From a virus, in the IMG/VR virus record IMGVR_UViG_3300027969_000133, positions 1 to 53,796 of that record: a DNA stretch of 53,796 nt; one strand, given 5' to 3'. Every line of letters begins with the position of its first letter. Within the stretch, counting starts at the first letter, position 1. Position numbers and translations under genes: made by a program. Of the stretch, positions 22,991-34,600 are shown piece after piece. Below the pieces are notes generated by a model. The model searched no databases, had not been told where the DNA came from, and was given only the letters and a program-made list of their open reading frames with translations.

Positions 22991-24751
22991 ATGGCACAAG
23001 TAAAAAGAGAATCAGCAGATAAACCAAGTGATATTTCAGGAGGCCCCTATCTTGCTAAAATCATCAGTCACTTAGATCCTACATTTATGGGAGGCCTAGA
23101 AGTTACTCTTCTAAGACCAGATGGTAATTCTATTGGCGAAGGTGGTCAAACCTATCCAGTAAGATATGCTAGTCCATTTGCCGGACAAACAGCTTTTGAA
23201 TTTCAAGGATACAATGAAGATGACTTTAACGACACACAAAAAAGTTACGGTTTTTGGTTTGTGCCACCTGATGTAGGAAATACGGTATTGGTATTTTTTA
23301 TTGAAGGTGATCCTAGCCAAGGATTTTGGATGGGCTGTGTTCCTGACAAATTTTCAACTCACATGGTTCCAGGTATTGCAGCCAGTAGGGCTGTGGCCTT
23401 TGCCGAAGGTGAACAAGAAAAGTATGACACTGGATTGGTACCAGTTGCTGAAGTAAATCGTCGTGCAAGCACTTTAGAAGAAGGCACAGAAGTTGATAAA
23501 GTCAAACGAGCAGTACATCCTATTGCAGACCATTTTTTAGAAGAAGGTTTATTAGAAGATGATATTAGGGGTATAACACGATCTACTAGCCGTAGAAATG
23601 TACCTAGCAGTGTTTATGGCATTTCAACACCGGGACCATTAGATCGAAGAAATGGTGCGAAGAAATCATTTATTGGAAAATCAGATAGTCAAAGTCCAGT
23701 ACCTGTGCCTGTGAGTAGATTAGGCGGAAGCCAGTTTGTCATGGATGACGGCGACGACCGTTATCAGCGTAGAACTAATGCTAGCGAAGGCGGCTACGAT
23801 TATGCAGATACCTTAGACGGCGACGCCGGTGAACCAGCAATACCGGCCGACGAATATATTAGACTGCGCACAAGAACAGGGCACCAACTATTATTACACA
23901 CCAGTGAAGATTTGATCTATATAGGCAATAGTAAAGGAACTAGTTGGATTGAAATGACCAGTGACGGTAAAATTGATATTTTTGCAGAAGACAGCATTAG
24001 TATCCACACCAAGCAAGATTTTAATTTTTACGCTGATCGTGATTTTAACTTTGAAGCCGGACGAAATATCAATATGAAAGCTTCTGCGGTACACGAAACA
24101 GGTGGTGGTAACTTCCGTGTAGATACAGAAGCCAACACTAGATTTTTTGTCAAAGGTGATACAAAAATTACCACAGAAGGTGAAGTACACATTGCTACAT
24201 TAATGGACAATCATATAACTTCTGTAATGAATAATAACTTTAAAAGTATTTTGAGTACCTATATTCAGTCTAGTTTAGATACCCATGTTAAAGCCGGAAC
24301 CAGCGTTAATATTCAATCTGGTACAGGTATGGATATTAAATCCGGCACAGCAATGCAGGTTACCGCAGGAGGAAGCGGTAGTTGGGGAGCAGCAGACTTA
24401 ACTTTCTCTGGTGGAACAATAGACCTTAATGGTCCTGACGCCCCAGCTGCCGGTGCAGCAACAAAAGCAACAGCAGCTACTCCTACACTAGCATTAGGAA
24501 TTAACGGAAATGTAGTAATTAATCCAGCAGCAGCCGAATGGGTAGGTGCAAGATATAATACAGAAACTCCTTTAGAAAGCATCATGTTCAGAATACCCAT
24601 GCACGAGCCATGGCCAAATCATGAGAACTTAGGTCCGCTTTCTTGGAAGCCCGATCTAACTGATAGAGAACAAGCCGGCGGCGGCGAAGACGGAGCAGCA
24701 GCAGGTGGCGACGAAGGTGGCGAAGAAGACGCCGGACCAGAGGAGTTATAA
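22991..24751 (+). CDS. 5: Baseplate central spike gp5-like, without lysozyme domain
   Basis: Membrane-piercing needle on the baseplate hub. 586 residues. The N-terminus (about 17-130) is an OB-fold-like domain with ISHLDPTFMGGLEVTLLRPD and VPPDVGNTVLVFFIEGDPSQ, as in gp5/VgrG proteins. The C-terminal half (about 285-470) is a VgrG-like beta-helix of short repeats (WIEMTSDGKIDIFAEDSISI and similar to AGTSVNIQSGTGMDIKSG). In T4 gp5 a lysozyme domain separates these parts. Here residues 130-280 are polar and charged and show no lysozyme-like E-x8-D/T pattern. The protein ends in a Gly/Glu/Asp-rich tail that overlaps the ribosome site of gp25. Peptidoglycan cutting may be taken over by the tape measure domain at about 7000-7330. 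Confidence 0.85.
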   Translation: MAQVKRESADKPSDISGGPYLAKIISHLDPTFMGGLEVTLLRPDGNSIGEGGQTYPVRYASPFAGQTAFEFQGYNEDDFNDTQKSYGFWFVPPDVGNTVLVFFIEGDPSQGFWMGCVPDKFSTHMVPGIAASRAVAFAEGEQEKYDTGLVPVAEVNRRASTLEEGTEVDKVKRAVHPIADHFLEEGLLEDDIRGITRSTSRRNVPSSVYGISTPGPLDRRNGAKKSFIGKSDSQSPVPVPVSRLGGSQFVMDDGDDRYQRRTNASEGGYDYADTLDGDAGEPAIPADEYIRLRTRTGHQLLLHTSEDLIYIGNSKGTSWIEMTSDGKIDIFAEDSISIHTKQDFNFYADRDFNFEAGRNINMKASAVHETGGGNFRVDTEANTRFFVKGDTKITTEGEVHIATLMDNHITSVMNNNFKSILSTYIQSSLDTHVKAGTSVNIQSGTGMDIKSGTAMQVTAGGSGSWGAADLTFSGGTIDLNGPDAPAAGAATKATAATPTLALGINGNVVINPAAAEWVGARYNTETPLESIMFRIPMHEPWPNHENLGPLSWKPDLTDREQAGGGEDGAAAGGDEGGEEDAGPEEL

Positions 24752-24754
24752 AAT

Positions 24755-25189
24755 ATGGCAAAACTATACAATCAACAATCAGTAGCAACTAACAAAGCTA
24801 CTACCGCTCAGACCAGTTCTAGTTTTAGATACAAGGGTTTTAGTTCTAACGAAACTAAAAACAATTTTAAACTCTATGATATCGATCTAGTTAAACGAGA
24901 TCTAATGAATCACTTTTACATTCGCAAGGGTGAGAAATTAGAAAATCCCAACTTTGGCACAATCATTTGGGATATGTTGTTTGAAAACTTTACCTCAGAA
25001 GTTCGTAGATTGATCACAGAAGATGTTGAACAAATCATCAATTACGATCCAAGAGTTAAGGTCAATGCATTGACAATTGACAGTACAGACCAAGGCATTA
25101 GAATACAAGCAGATGTTGTTTATCTGCCGTTTAATGTCAACGAGCGCATGACTTTTGACTTTGACAAGACAAACAATATAGTAAACTGA
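24755..25189 (+). CDS. 25: Baseplate wedge protein gp25
   Basis: Nucleates sheath assembly on the baseplate, related to TssE of type VI secretion. 144 residues (T4: 132). The conserved core is visible: DIDLVKRDLMNHFYIRKGEK, NPNFGTIIWDMLFENFT, and NYDPRVKVNALTI, where family members often have E-P-R. The GAGGAG ribosome site is inside the end of gene 5. Translational coupling is likely. Confidence 0.95.
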   Translation: MAKLYNQQSVATNKATTAQTSSSFRYKGFSSNETKNNFKLYDIDLVKRDLMNHFYIRKGEKLENPNFGTIIWDMLFENFTSEVRRLITEDVEQIINYDPRVKVNALTIDSTDQGIRIQADVVYLPFNVNERMTFDFDKTNNIVN

Positions 25190-25205
25190 CCGGTTTATTT
25201 TTTAG

Positions 25206-25213
25206 GGTAAATA
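25206..25213 (+). promoter_or_regulatory. Possible late promoter GGTAAATA before gene 6
   Basis: GGTAAATA lies in the 45-base gap between genes 25 and 6, 21 bases upstream of the ATG. It differs from NATAAATA at one position. It would reinforce expression of gp6 and the giant gene that follows. Confidence 0.3.
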
Positions 25214-25234
25214 TGTGATAGGGCAAGAAAAACA

Positions 25235-28200
25235 ATGACTACGACTACTAGACAAACGAATTTAATACTAAATCAGGACTGGACAAGGATCTATCAGACC
25301 TTTAAAAGTGCTGACTTCAAAAGCTACGACTTTGAAAATTTGCGTAGAGTTATCATCACATATCTGCGTGAAAACTACCCAGAAGATTTCAACGATTACA
25401 TTGAATCTAGTGAATATCTAGCACTAATTGATGCAGTTGCTTTCTTAGGGCAGAGTCTAGCATTTCGTATTGATCTTGCCAGCAGAGAAAACTTTATTGA
25501 ATTAGCTTCTCGTAGAGAAAGCGTCCTTCGTATAGCTCGTATGTTGAGCTATAATGCGAAGAGGAATATTGCCAGCAAAGGTCTGTTGAAATTCGATACC
25601 GTCAGCACTACTGAAAACGTCCTTGATGCCAACGGCAGAAATTTATCCCGTCAAATTATTCAATGGAATGACTCGACTAATCCCAACTGGAGAGAGCAGT
25701 TTAACGCCATACTAAATGCTGCCATGGCAGACAACACTGAAATTGGCCGCAGTCAAGGAAACGCCACAATTCAAGGAATTCCTACAGAGCAATATAGATT
25801 TAGAACTGCCAGCAGAGATGTTCCAATTTTTACATTCAATAAAAATGTTGCCGGTCGTGCTATGCCTTTTGAAATGGTAAGCACCGCATTTAAGGGCAGT
25901 GAAGAAATTTACGAAGAAGCGCCAGTTCCCGGTAATCAACTAGGATTCGTCTACAAGTCAGACGGCAAAGGTGCCGCCAGTACCAACACAGGATTTTTCT
26001 TGATGTTTAAACAAGGAAGTCTAGAACTTGCAGACTTTTCAATAGCTGTACCTACCACAAATGAAAAAGTAGCAGTGGATGCCGACAACATCAATAACAG
26101 TGATGTGTGGTTATTTCGACTGGCAGCAAACGGTGCTCAATTAGATCCGTGGACACAAGTATCTAGTCTAGCAGGCAACAACATTGCCTACAACAGTATC
26201 GAAAAAGACATTAGAAATATCTACTCTATTTCTACTAAGAACTCAGACAGAATTGATTTAATTTTTGCAGACGGAGTCTACGGAAACTTGCCGCAAGGTC
26301 CTTTTAGAGTTTATTATCGTGTTAGCAATGGATTATCATACAGTGTACTTCCTAATGAAATGCGTGGAATTAATATTGAAGTTCCTTATGTAAACAAGTC
26401 TGGTCAAAGTCATGTTCTTAAAATCAGTATGAGTTTAAAATACACAGTAAGCAATAGTGTTCCAGCAGAAACTGTAGAAAGTATTAGAACAAAAGCCCCT
26501 GCTCAATATTATACACAGAATAGAATGATCACAGCAGAAGACTATAATCTTGCACCACTTACTAGCAGTCAAGACATATTAAAAGTAAAAGCTATTAATC
26601 GAACCAGTAGTGGAGTTAGCCGTAATTTTGATATTATTGATGCCAGCGGAAAATATTCCAGTGTAAATGTATTTGCTGATGATGGAGTAATTTACAAACA
26701 AGATAGTGAAAAAAGTCTAGCATTTAAAACAGTTAGCAGAATTGATACAATTAACTTTATTCGTCAAAGCATTGAACCTTTGTTTACAGATACCGGCGTT
26801 TATAATTTTTATTTTACCAAGTACGATAAAATTTTGTTCACTGATATAAACACACAGTGGACACAAATTACTTCAGATGTAAATGAAAGTACAGGATATT
26901 TTATTAACGCAGTTGACTTAACTTTGCAAAAAGTAAGTTCTTATACAACCAACACTTTGAAATATGTTGCCGCTGGTGCAATGATTAAATTTATACCTCC
27001 TACCGGTAAGAGTTTTAAACGAGGTGAATTAGTTACTACAGACGCTAACGATCTAGACCAAACTGATAGACTATGGACCAAGGTTATTCGAGTAGTAGGC
27101 GATGGAACCAATGCAGGCCGTGGAACTTTAAGTACCGGTAAAGGCCCAGTAACTTTTAACGATACTATTCCTACAGGCGCAATAGCTAGTAGAATTATTC
27201 CAAAGTTTGTGAACAATTTGCCAGAGGCACTCGAAACACAAATTGTAAACTTGTGCGCCGAAAACAAAAATTTTGGTCTTAGATTTGATGTTGCTACAGC
27301 GTCATGGAAAATTATCACTGCGCCAAACATTGATTTAATAAATGCATTTGCACTAGGAAAAGCAGGTGACACCTCAAATAATAACCTCGACACCAGTTGG
27401 ATTATTGCTCTTACTAAAGAAGCAGATGAATATCAACTTCGTGTTAGAACTTTAAATTATATATTTGGCAGTCTTGAACAAAATAGATTTTATTTTGATG
27501 TTAATCAAAAAATCTATGACGGCAAAACAGGAAAAACAATCAAAGATCAAATACGAGTATTGGGTATCAATACTATGCCAAACAATCCTCTCGCTCTCAA
27601 ACAAGACCTTATTTTTGAAGTTGATGACTCGATTAAGTTTGAAGACGGGTATCAAAGCTCAGAAGAAATCCAAGTAGCATTTAGCGACAGCGATGACGAC
27701 GGTGTTATTGATAATGCAGATGCATTTGAACAAATTGTTGGAGTAGATCAAGATTTAAATTATCTATTCTTTACAGAAGTGGTAGATAGCTTTGGTAATA
27801 TAATTTACACATACTTTGATAATAGCACAGATTTAATTCTAATAAGTGCAAGTGAAGATCAAATCAATGTCAATGAATATCAAGATGGCCAGTTAATTTA
27901 TTTTTATGACAGTGCTGAAGATCGCGTTAAACGTGTAGATACTGCATCAAACAGTTTAATTCTAGAATCGGGTTATAGAGCAAATATTGGACGATCGGGA
28001 TTAAAATTTCAGTATGTTCACAATGCCAATGTTGATCGAAGAATTGATCCTAGTGTTAGCAACATTGTTGATGTCTACTTATTAACAAGAAGTTACGATA
28101 CTGAATTTAGAAAATATCTAAGTGGCGGATTAGTAACTAAACCTGAATCTCCTAACAGTGATAGTTTGCGTATTAGTTTTGGATCATCACTGGGAGAGAT

Positions 28201-28645
28201 TAAATCAATCAGTGATGAAGTAATATACCATCCAGTGAACTATAAAGTGCTGTTCGGAGCAACAGCAGACTATGCCTTACAAGCACAATTTAAAATTGTT
28301 AAAAATCCAAATAAAACAATCAATGACAACGATCTTAAAGTTAGAATTATTTCAGCAATTAATGATTTCTTTGATGTAGCCAACTGGGACTTTGGTGATA
28401 GATTTTATCTCGGTGAATTAATCACATACATTACTAATGCAGTTACTCCAGATTTAAGTAACTTGGTAATTGTTCCTAGACAACCAACGCAGAGCTTTGG
28501 TAGTTTGTTTGAAATTCAAAGTGCTAACGATGAAATTTTTGTCAGTGGAGCCACAGTAGATGATGTTGTTATTGTAACAGCAATCACTGCTAGCGAAATC
28601 CGTGTAGCTGCTTCGGCAGTTATATCAGCAACTAATTTAGGGTAA
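25235..28645 (+). CDS. 6: Baseplate wedge protein gp6
   Basis: gp6 dimers form the inner ring of the baseplate and drive its conformational switch. 1136 residues, much longer than T4 gp6 (660). The N-terminal region is highly characteristic: FENLRRVIITYLRENYPEDF, then AFLGQSLAFRIDLASRENFI and ASRRESVLRIARMLSYNAKR. Later parts include PYVNKSGQSHVLKISMSLKY and a C-terminal wedge domain with VRIISAINDFFDVANWDFGD. The extra length is mainly beta-rich inserts between about residues 480 and 950. It is followed 9 bases later by the giant baseplate gene. Confidence 0.93.
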   Translation: MTTTTRQTNLILNQDWTRIYQTFKSADFKSYDFENLRRVIITYLRENYPEDFNDYIESSEYLALIDAVAFLGQSLAFRIDLASRENFIELASRRESVLRIARMLSYNAKRNIASKGLLKFDTVSTTENVLDANGRNLSRQIIQWNDSTNPNWREQFNAILNAAMADNTEIGRSQGNATIQGIPTEQYRFRTASRDVPIFTFNKNVAGRAMPFEMVSTAFKGSEEIYEEAPVPGNQLGFVYKSDGKGAASTNTGFFLMFKQGSLELADFSIAVPTTNEKVAVDADNINNSDVWLFRLAANGAQLDPWTQVSSLAGNNIAYNSIEKDIRNIYSISTKNSDRIDLIFADGVYGNLPQGPFRVYYRVSNGLSYSVLPNEMRGINIEVPYVNKSGQSHVLKISMSLKYTVSNSVPAETVESIRTKAPAQYYTQNRMITAEDYNLAPLTSSQDILKVKAINRTSSGVSRNFDIIDASGKYSSVNVFADDGVIYKQDSEKSLAFKTVSRIDTINFIRQSIEPLFTDTGVYNFYFTKYDKILFTDINTQWTQITSDVNESTGYFINAVDLTLQKVSSYTTNTLKYVAAGAMIKFIPPTGKSFKRGELVTTDANDLDQTDRLWTKVIRVVGDGTNAGRGTLSTGKGPVTFNDTIPTGAIASRIIPKFVNNLPEALETQIVNLCAENKNFGLRFDVATASWKIITAPNIDLINAFALGKAGDTSNNNLDTSWIIALTKEADEYQLRVRTLNYIFGSLEQNRFYFDVNQKIYDGKTGKTIKDQIRVLGINTMPNNPLALKQDLIFEVDDSIKFEDGYQSSEEIQVAFSDSDDDGVIDNADAFEQIVGVDQDLNYLFFTEVVDSFGNIIYTYFDNSTDLILISASEDQINVNEYQDGQLIYFYDSAEDRVKRVDTASNSLILESGYRANIGRSGLKFQYVHNANVDRRIDPSVSNIVDVYLLTRSYDTEFRKYLSGGLVTKPESPNSDSLRISFGSSLGEIKSISDEVIYHPVNYKVLFGATADYALQAQFKIVKNPNKTINDNDLKVRIISAINDFFDVANWDFGDRFYLGELITYITNAVTPDLSNLVIVPRQPTQSFGSLFEIQSANDEIFVSGATVDDVVIVTAITASEIRVAASAVISATNLG

Positions 28646-28654
28646 TTGTAGAAA

Positions 28655-31600
28655 ATGGCAAATGAAATTTTCCCGGCAAGCGGGTTACCAATTCGCAGGA
28701 CAGTAGATTTACTGCCACAGGTTTTCAAGACTGAGACTAACAGTAAATTTATGGCCGGAGTCATTGACCCTTTGGTCCAGCCGGGTGTTCTACAAAAAAC
28801 TGTAGGATATGTTGGTCGTAGATATGGCAAGACCTACAAAGGCTCTGACATTTATCTCGATAGCGACAACACACTACGCAGTAGATATCAATTAGAACCA
28901 GGAGTAGTACTATCGGATGATCGAGGAAACATTGAAAATTTCTATGACTACATTGACTTTAAAAATCAACTTAGATTTTTTAATAACCTCAACGAGCGCG
29001 ACGATTTAATTACCAGCCAAGATCATTACAGCTGGAATCCCCCCATCGAATGGGACAAGTTTGTAAACTTCCGTGAATACTATTGGGTTCCAAACGGTCC
29101 TCCAAGTGTTAAAGTTCTTGGACAAGGCGATGCAATTACTAGTACCTATAGAGTTCGTCAAGGTACAACATCAACATGGATTTTTTATCCAGACGGTTCA
29201 ACAAACAATCCTACATTAACCTTGTATAGAGGGCAGACCTATAATTTTGCAGTTAACAGTCCTAGAGAAGGTTTTTATATTAGAACAGCTTTTGATACAG
29301 GCAGTTTAAAATACAATCCTTTCCTTCCTTATATTCCTAATCAACTTGCAGTCTATGATGGTAAATTGTGGAGAGCACTGACCTATGTTACAGCCAGTAT
29401 TGATGGCACAATTGTTGAAGGCCCAGAGTGGGAAATTGTAGACGAGAATGTACAAACATCAAAGTTTGATTACTTCAACGGAGTAACTAACAACGGAGCT
29501 GTTAACGGCACCGTGACATTTGAAGTTCCCTTTGACGCCCCAGATATTCTTTACTATCAGAGTGCAATAAATCCTGATAGATTTGGTCGTTTCTTAATCC
29601 AAGACATCGAAGAAAATACCAGTATTAATATCGATAAAGAAATTATAGGCAAACAAAATTATACCAGCAGTAACGGAGTTGAGTTTACTAACGGCCTAAT
29701 TGTACGATTTGGTGGAAAAGTTACTCCAACTAAGTATGTCAAAGATAATTGGTTAGTGGAAAAAGTTGGGAGAGAAATAACCCTAATTAAATTCTCAGAT
29801 TTAACAGTACCTATTATTACAAGCCAAATTCCGGAAGTAATTTTTGATAACACAGGATTTGATACAGACCCGTTTGATGACGCCACTTCATATCCCGGAG
29901 AAAAAGATTACATTATAGTATGTAGGGCTAGTATTGATGCTAATCCATGGAGTAGATATAATCGTTGGTTCCACAAATCAACTCTAGAACAAGCACACAA
30001 ACTAAATGGCACAGATTTTGAAGCAGGTGACAGTTTTAGAGCCAAGCGTCCTATTATTGAATTCCGTCCAAACCTTCAACTATTCAATCACGGTAGTATT
30101 GCTAAAACTCCTGTAGATTTTATTGATACATTTACAACTGATATTTTTTCTACAATTGAAGGAAGTCAAGGTTATAGCGTTGACGGAGAATTTTTATACC
30201 AAGGCGCTCGAGTATTATTTGTTGCAGACACAGACCAATTAGCTAATAACAAAATTTATCAAGTTAACTTTATTACACACAATAATGTTAGACAGATTAC
30301 ATTAAGAGCAACAGTTGATTCGGATCCTATCCTAGGTGAAGGTGTACTAGTTAAAAGTGGCAACAATAATAAAGGATTGATGTATCACTTTACTGGTGTT
30401 AATTGGGTACCTAGCCAAGAAAAAACAAAAGCCAATCAGTTGCCCTTGTTTGATCTGTTCGATAACAACGGCATTAGTTTTTCAGAAACAGCAACTTATC
30501 CTTCGTCAACATTTGCAGGATCTCCTATTGTGAGTTATAAAGTTGGCAATAGCATTGCTGACAGCGAATTGGGATTTAGCCTTGATTACTTAAACATAGA
30601 TAATGTCGGCGATATTTCATTCACATACAATCTTGATAGAGATAGTTTTAGTTATTCTGTTAATCAAGAAACAATAACAAAAAATCTAAACACCGGATTT
30701 TATAGATTTAATCCCTTAGACGAGTTTGCCAACGGATGGACTAAATCAGACAGCGATTATCAGCAGCCAATTTTAGATAGTGTAGTTGTTACTGAAGCAA
30801 CAAATAAAATTACTCTAGCAACAGTTGATTGGATAGCATTTAGTAGTCTCCCGTCTACAGTGATCTTTTATCTAAACGGACAAAGACACTTTGACAGTTA
30901 CACTAGAGAAAACGGAATATTTACATTTGCCAACACATTTGCGGTAAACGATGTAGTATCGATTAAAATGTATATTGACATTGATCCGGACCAAGGCTAT
31001 TATCAAATTCCACACGGATTAGAAAAAAATCCGTTAAATGATAACCTAACAGATTTTACACTGGGTCAGGCGATTGATCATTTATCGTCTGCGATGGAAA
31101 TTGAAACACAGTTTTTAGGAGTATATCCCGGAACTAGTAACTTAAGAAATATTGACGGCTATCAAAATCGTTGTATGCGTTTCTTAAAACACTCCGGTAT
31201 TGCACCAATGGCAGTATCGTTGCTTTGCGATAAAAATATTAACATTGTAAAATCTATTCAACATTCGCTAAGAGCCTACAGCAATTTTAAAAACGAATTC
31301 TTAAAAAGAATTGCCGAAATTAGCCCGCTGGATAATATTGTAGATTTTGTTGACGAAGTTATGTCAGCAATGACGGTGACAAAAGATTCATCAGATCCGT
31401 TTGCAGACAGCGATATGATTGGTAACGGAGCCCATGCAGATATAGTATATCTAGTAGAAGACGAAGGAATAAAAGTTTTTGCATTGAGCCAAACTTTTAA
31501 TCTTACAGAACTTAGTCGTCGTGCAGTTTATGTTTATCGTAATGGTGAGCAATTAATTCACGGAACAGATTATGTATTTGACGGTACATTTGGATTTGTT

Positions 31601-34600
31601 AGACTTTCATTAACTCTAACCGAAGGCGATCAAATTGTAATTAGAGAATATACATCTACCGCCTTTAATTATATTCCTTCAACGCCTACCAAGTTAGGCC
31701 TGTATAAAAAATATCTGCCAAGAATTTATCTTGATGATACATTTGTAACTCCGCGTTTAGTAATACAAGGACACGACGGAAGCATTACTGCGGCCTATGA
31801 TGACTATAGAGACGATGCAATTTTAGAACTAGAATTACGAATTTACAATAACATTAAGCAAGAATATAACGAAAACATTTTTAATATTGATACAGTATTT
31901 GGCGGCTATTACGGCAATGCACTGTACACTAAACCAGAATTAGATGCTATTGTTATACAGGATTTTTTACGCTGGGTATCTAACACTGACATCGATTACA
32001 CCAACAATGATCAGTATTTTGACACTCAAAATAGTTTTACCTACACTTACAGCAACATGACAGATCCGACCAAGCTACAGAGCTTGCCGGGGTATTGGAG
32101 AGGCGTGTATCAATGGTTCTATGACACTGATCGGCCACATATTTGTCCTTGGGAAATGTTGGGCTTCAGCGAAAAACCTACATGGTGGGAAAGCGAATAC
32201 GGTCCGGCACCTTACACTAGAGGTAACTTAATTCTTTGGGAAGATATTCGCGATGGAGTTATTCGTCAAGGAACAAGAGCAGGTACTCATAGTAGATATG
32301 CTAGATCTAGCATACTTGACCACATCCCAACAGATGGTGACGGTCGACTATTGAGCCCATTGGATTCTGGAATAGCTAACGATTTTACTTTAATTAATAA
32401 TCAGGGTGATTACAGACCAGGAGATGTTAGCCCAGTAGAAGCCGCATGGAGATCCAGCAGTGAATGGCCGTTTTCGGTAATGGTTGCACTATGTCTGTTA
32501 AAACCTTTTGAATTTATCACAGACAGTTTTGATAGATCTAGAATGTCAGTTAACCAACTTGGCCAAACAGTATTTGCAGACTCTGGAGTGTTTTCTAAGA
32601 TTTCTAATTTATTAGTTCCTGTAGTAGGTGGAACACAACTGTCTGGATTGGTAACATTTGTTTCTAGTTATGTTCGTAGTAAAAATCTAGATCCGCAAGT
32701 ATTGTTAACACGACTAAACAATTTAGATGTTAAAATTTCTACTAGGATGTCCGGCTTTGTTGACCAAACAGAACAAAAATATTTGCTTGATAGCAAAAAT
32801 CCAAGTGCCACTTCTAGCAGCATTTATGTGCCAAATGAAAATTATGATGTAATTTTCAATGTAGGCGTTCCTATGATTGGCATCGCTTACAGCGGAGTAT
32901 TAATTGAAAAGTTAGCCGAAGGTTGGAAAATCAAAGGCTACGACAACCAACAGCCATACTTTAACTATTTTAAACCCATTGCTAGTAGTAGCGATCCATT
33001 AACATCGGTTGGGGGCACAAGTGCATCTTTCTTAGACTGGGCCGCAGACAAAGTCTATAGTAATGGCGACATAGTAAGAACTCAAAATATTTTTTATCGT
33101 GCCTTAAAGTCACACACAAGTACCGGTGTGTTTGATAAAACCCTTTGGAAGACCTTACCTAAACTACCAGTAGTTGGCGGCGTCGAAGCGTATTTTAGAA
33201 AAACATTTAGCCAATTAAAACCAACTCAATTGTACTACGGAACGGTTATTACTACCATTCAGGGAGTAGTAGATTTCTTGTTAGGCTATCAGGCCTATTT
33301 GAAAACGCAAGGATTTAGCTTTGATCGATATGATGCAGAAAATCAAGTGGCCTATAACTGGGGAACTAGCTGTAAAGAATTCTTGTTCTGGACCAAACAT
33401 AATTGGGCAGTAGGATCTTTATTAACACTAAGTCCAAGCGCCGGCCAAGTTGACATGGAAATTCCGTTAGGAGTTGCTGACAGTTTGTTTGACAGTTTCT
33501 ATGATTATCAAATATTTAAGAGTGACGGAGCTCCGCTATTACCTATATTTTTAAATGTTAACAGAGACTTCCAGTCAGTGAAAGTTAGTACAGTTAATAC
33601 CAATGAAGGTATTTACTTTATTAAAGTATATTTTGTTCTTAAAGAACATATCACAGTCTTTGATGATCGCACAGTGTTCAACGATGTTATCTATGACAAG
33701 ACCACCGGATATCGTCAAGAACGCATTAAGAGTCGTGGTTTCCGTACAGTTGACTGGGACGGCGATTATACCAGTCCCGGATTCTTGTTTGACAATGTAA
33801 ACATCCAGGTGTGGAGTCCTTACACTGATTACAGATTAGGTGACATTGTTTCTTATAAGTCTTACAACTGGGTCAGCAAACGAAATCAGCAAGGCGCTGA
33901 ATTGTTCGATACCACAATATGGGAAAAATTAGATACTACTCCAACAAAAGGCCTAGTGGCAAACTTTGATTATAGAATTAATCAATTTGAGGATTATTAT
34001 GATGTTGATGCCGACGGACTAGGTAGCAGCCAACGAGATCTAAGTCGACATGTTATTGGATATCAAACACGAGAGTATCTACAGAACATGGCTGAAGATG
34101 CAGTAAGCCAGTTTAAATTATATCAAGGATTTATCCGTGAAAAAGGTACAGCAAATGCCATTACCAAAGTTTTTGACAAATTAAGTAGAACCAATACAGG
34201 CAGTATTGAACTCAATGAAGAATGGGCGTTCCGTGTGGGTCGATTAGGTGGTACCGAACAGTTTAATGAAACTGAATTTAGAATTTTAAAAAATGATTTT
34301 AAAATCAATCCCCAACCTGTAATTATTGCCCCTACAGATGCTAGTACTGATGTATTAGATCTGTATATGCGTGTGCCAGAAAAGAATTTTACAATTGCAC
34401 CAATTCCGTTTACAGCTAACATTAATCCAGTTAAGAAATATAAATTAACTCCAAGAACAGCAGGATATGTAAATTCTTTTGATGTTGATTTTGCTGTTAA
34501 GAATTATGATGATATTTTAACTCTTAATATTTCAGAATTTGAAGAAAATTCTCATGTATGGATTACTTTCTACAACACTTCATGGACTGTGTTAAGATAC

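Noticed and set aside
22991-24751. Lysozyme domain in gp5
   Set aside because: T4 gp5 has one, so it was looked for, but residues 130-280 show no lysozyme-like catalytic pattern.
26941-27393. 150-codon minus-strand frame inside gene 6
   Set aside because: Gene 6 is unmistakable on the plus strand; the antisense frame has no start signal or family resemblance.
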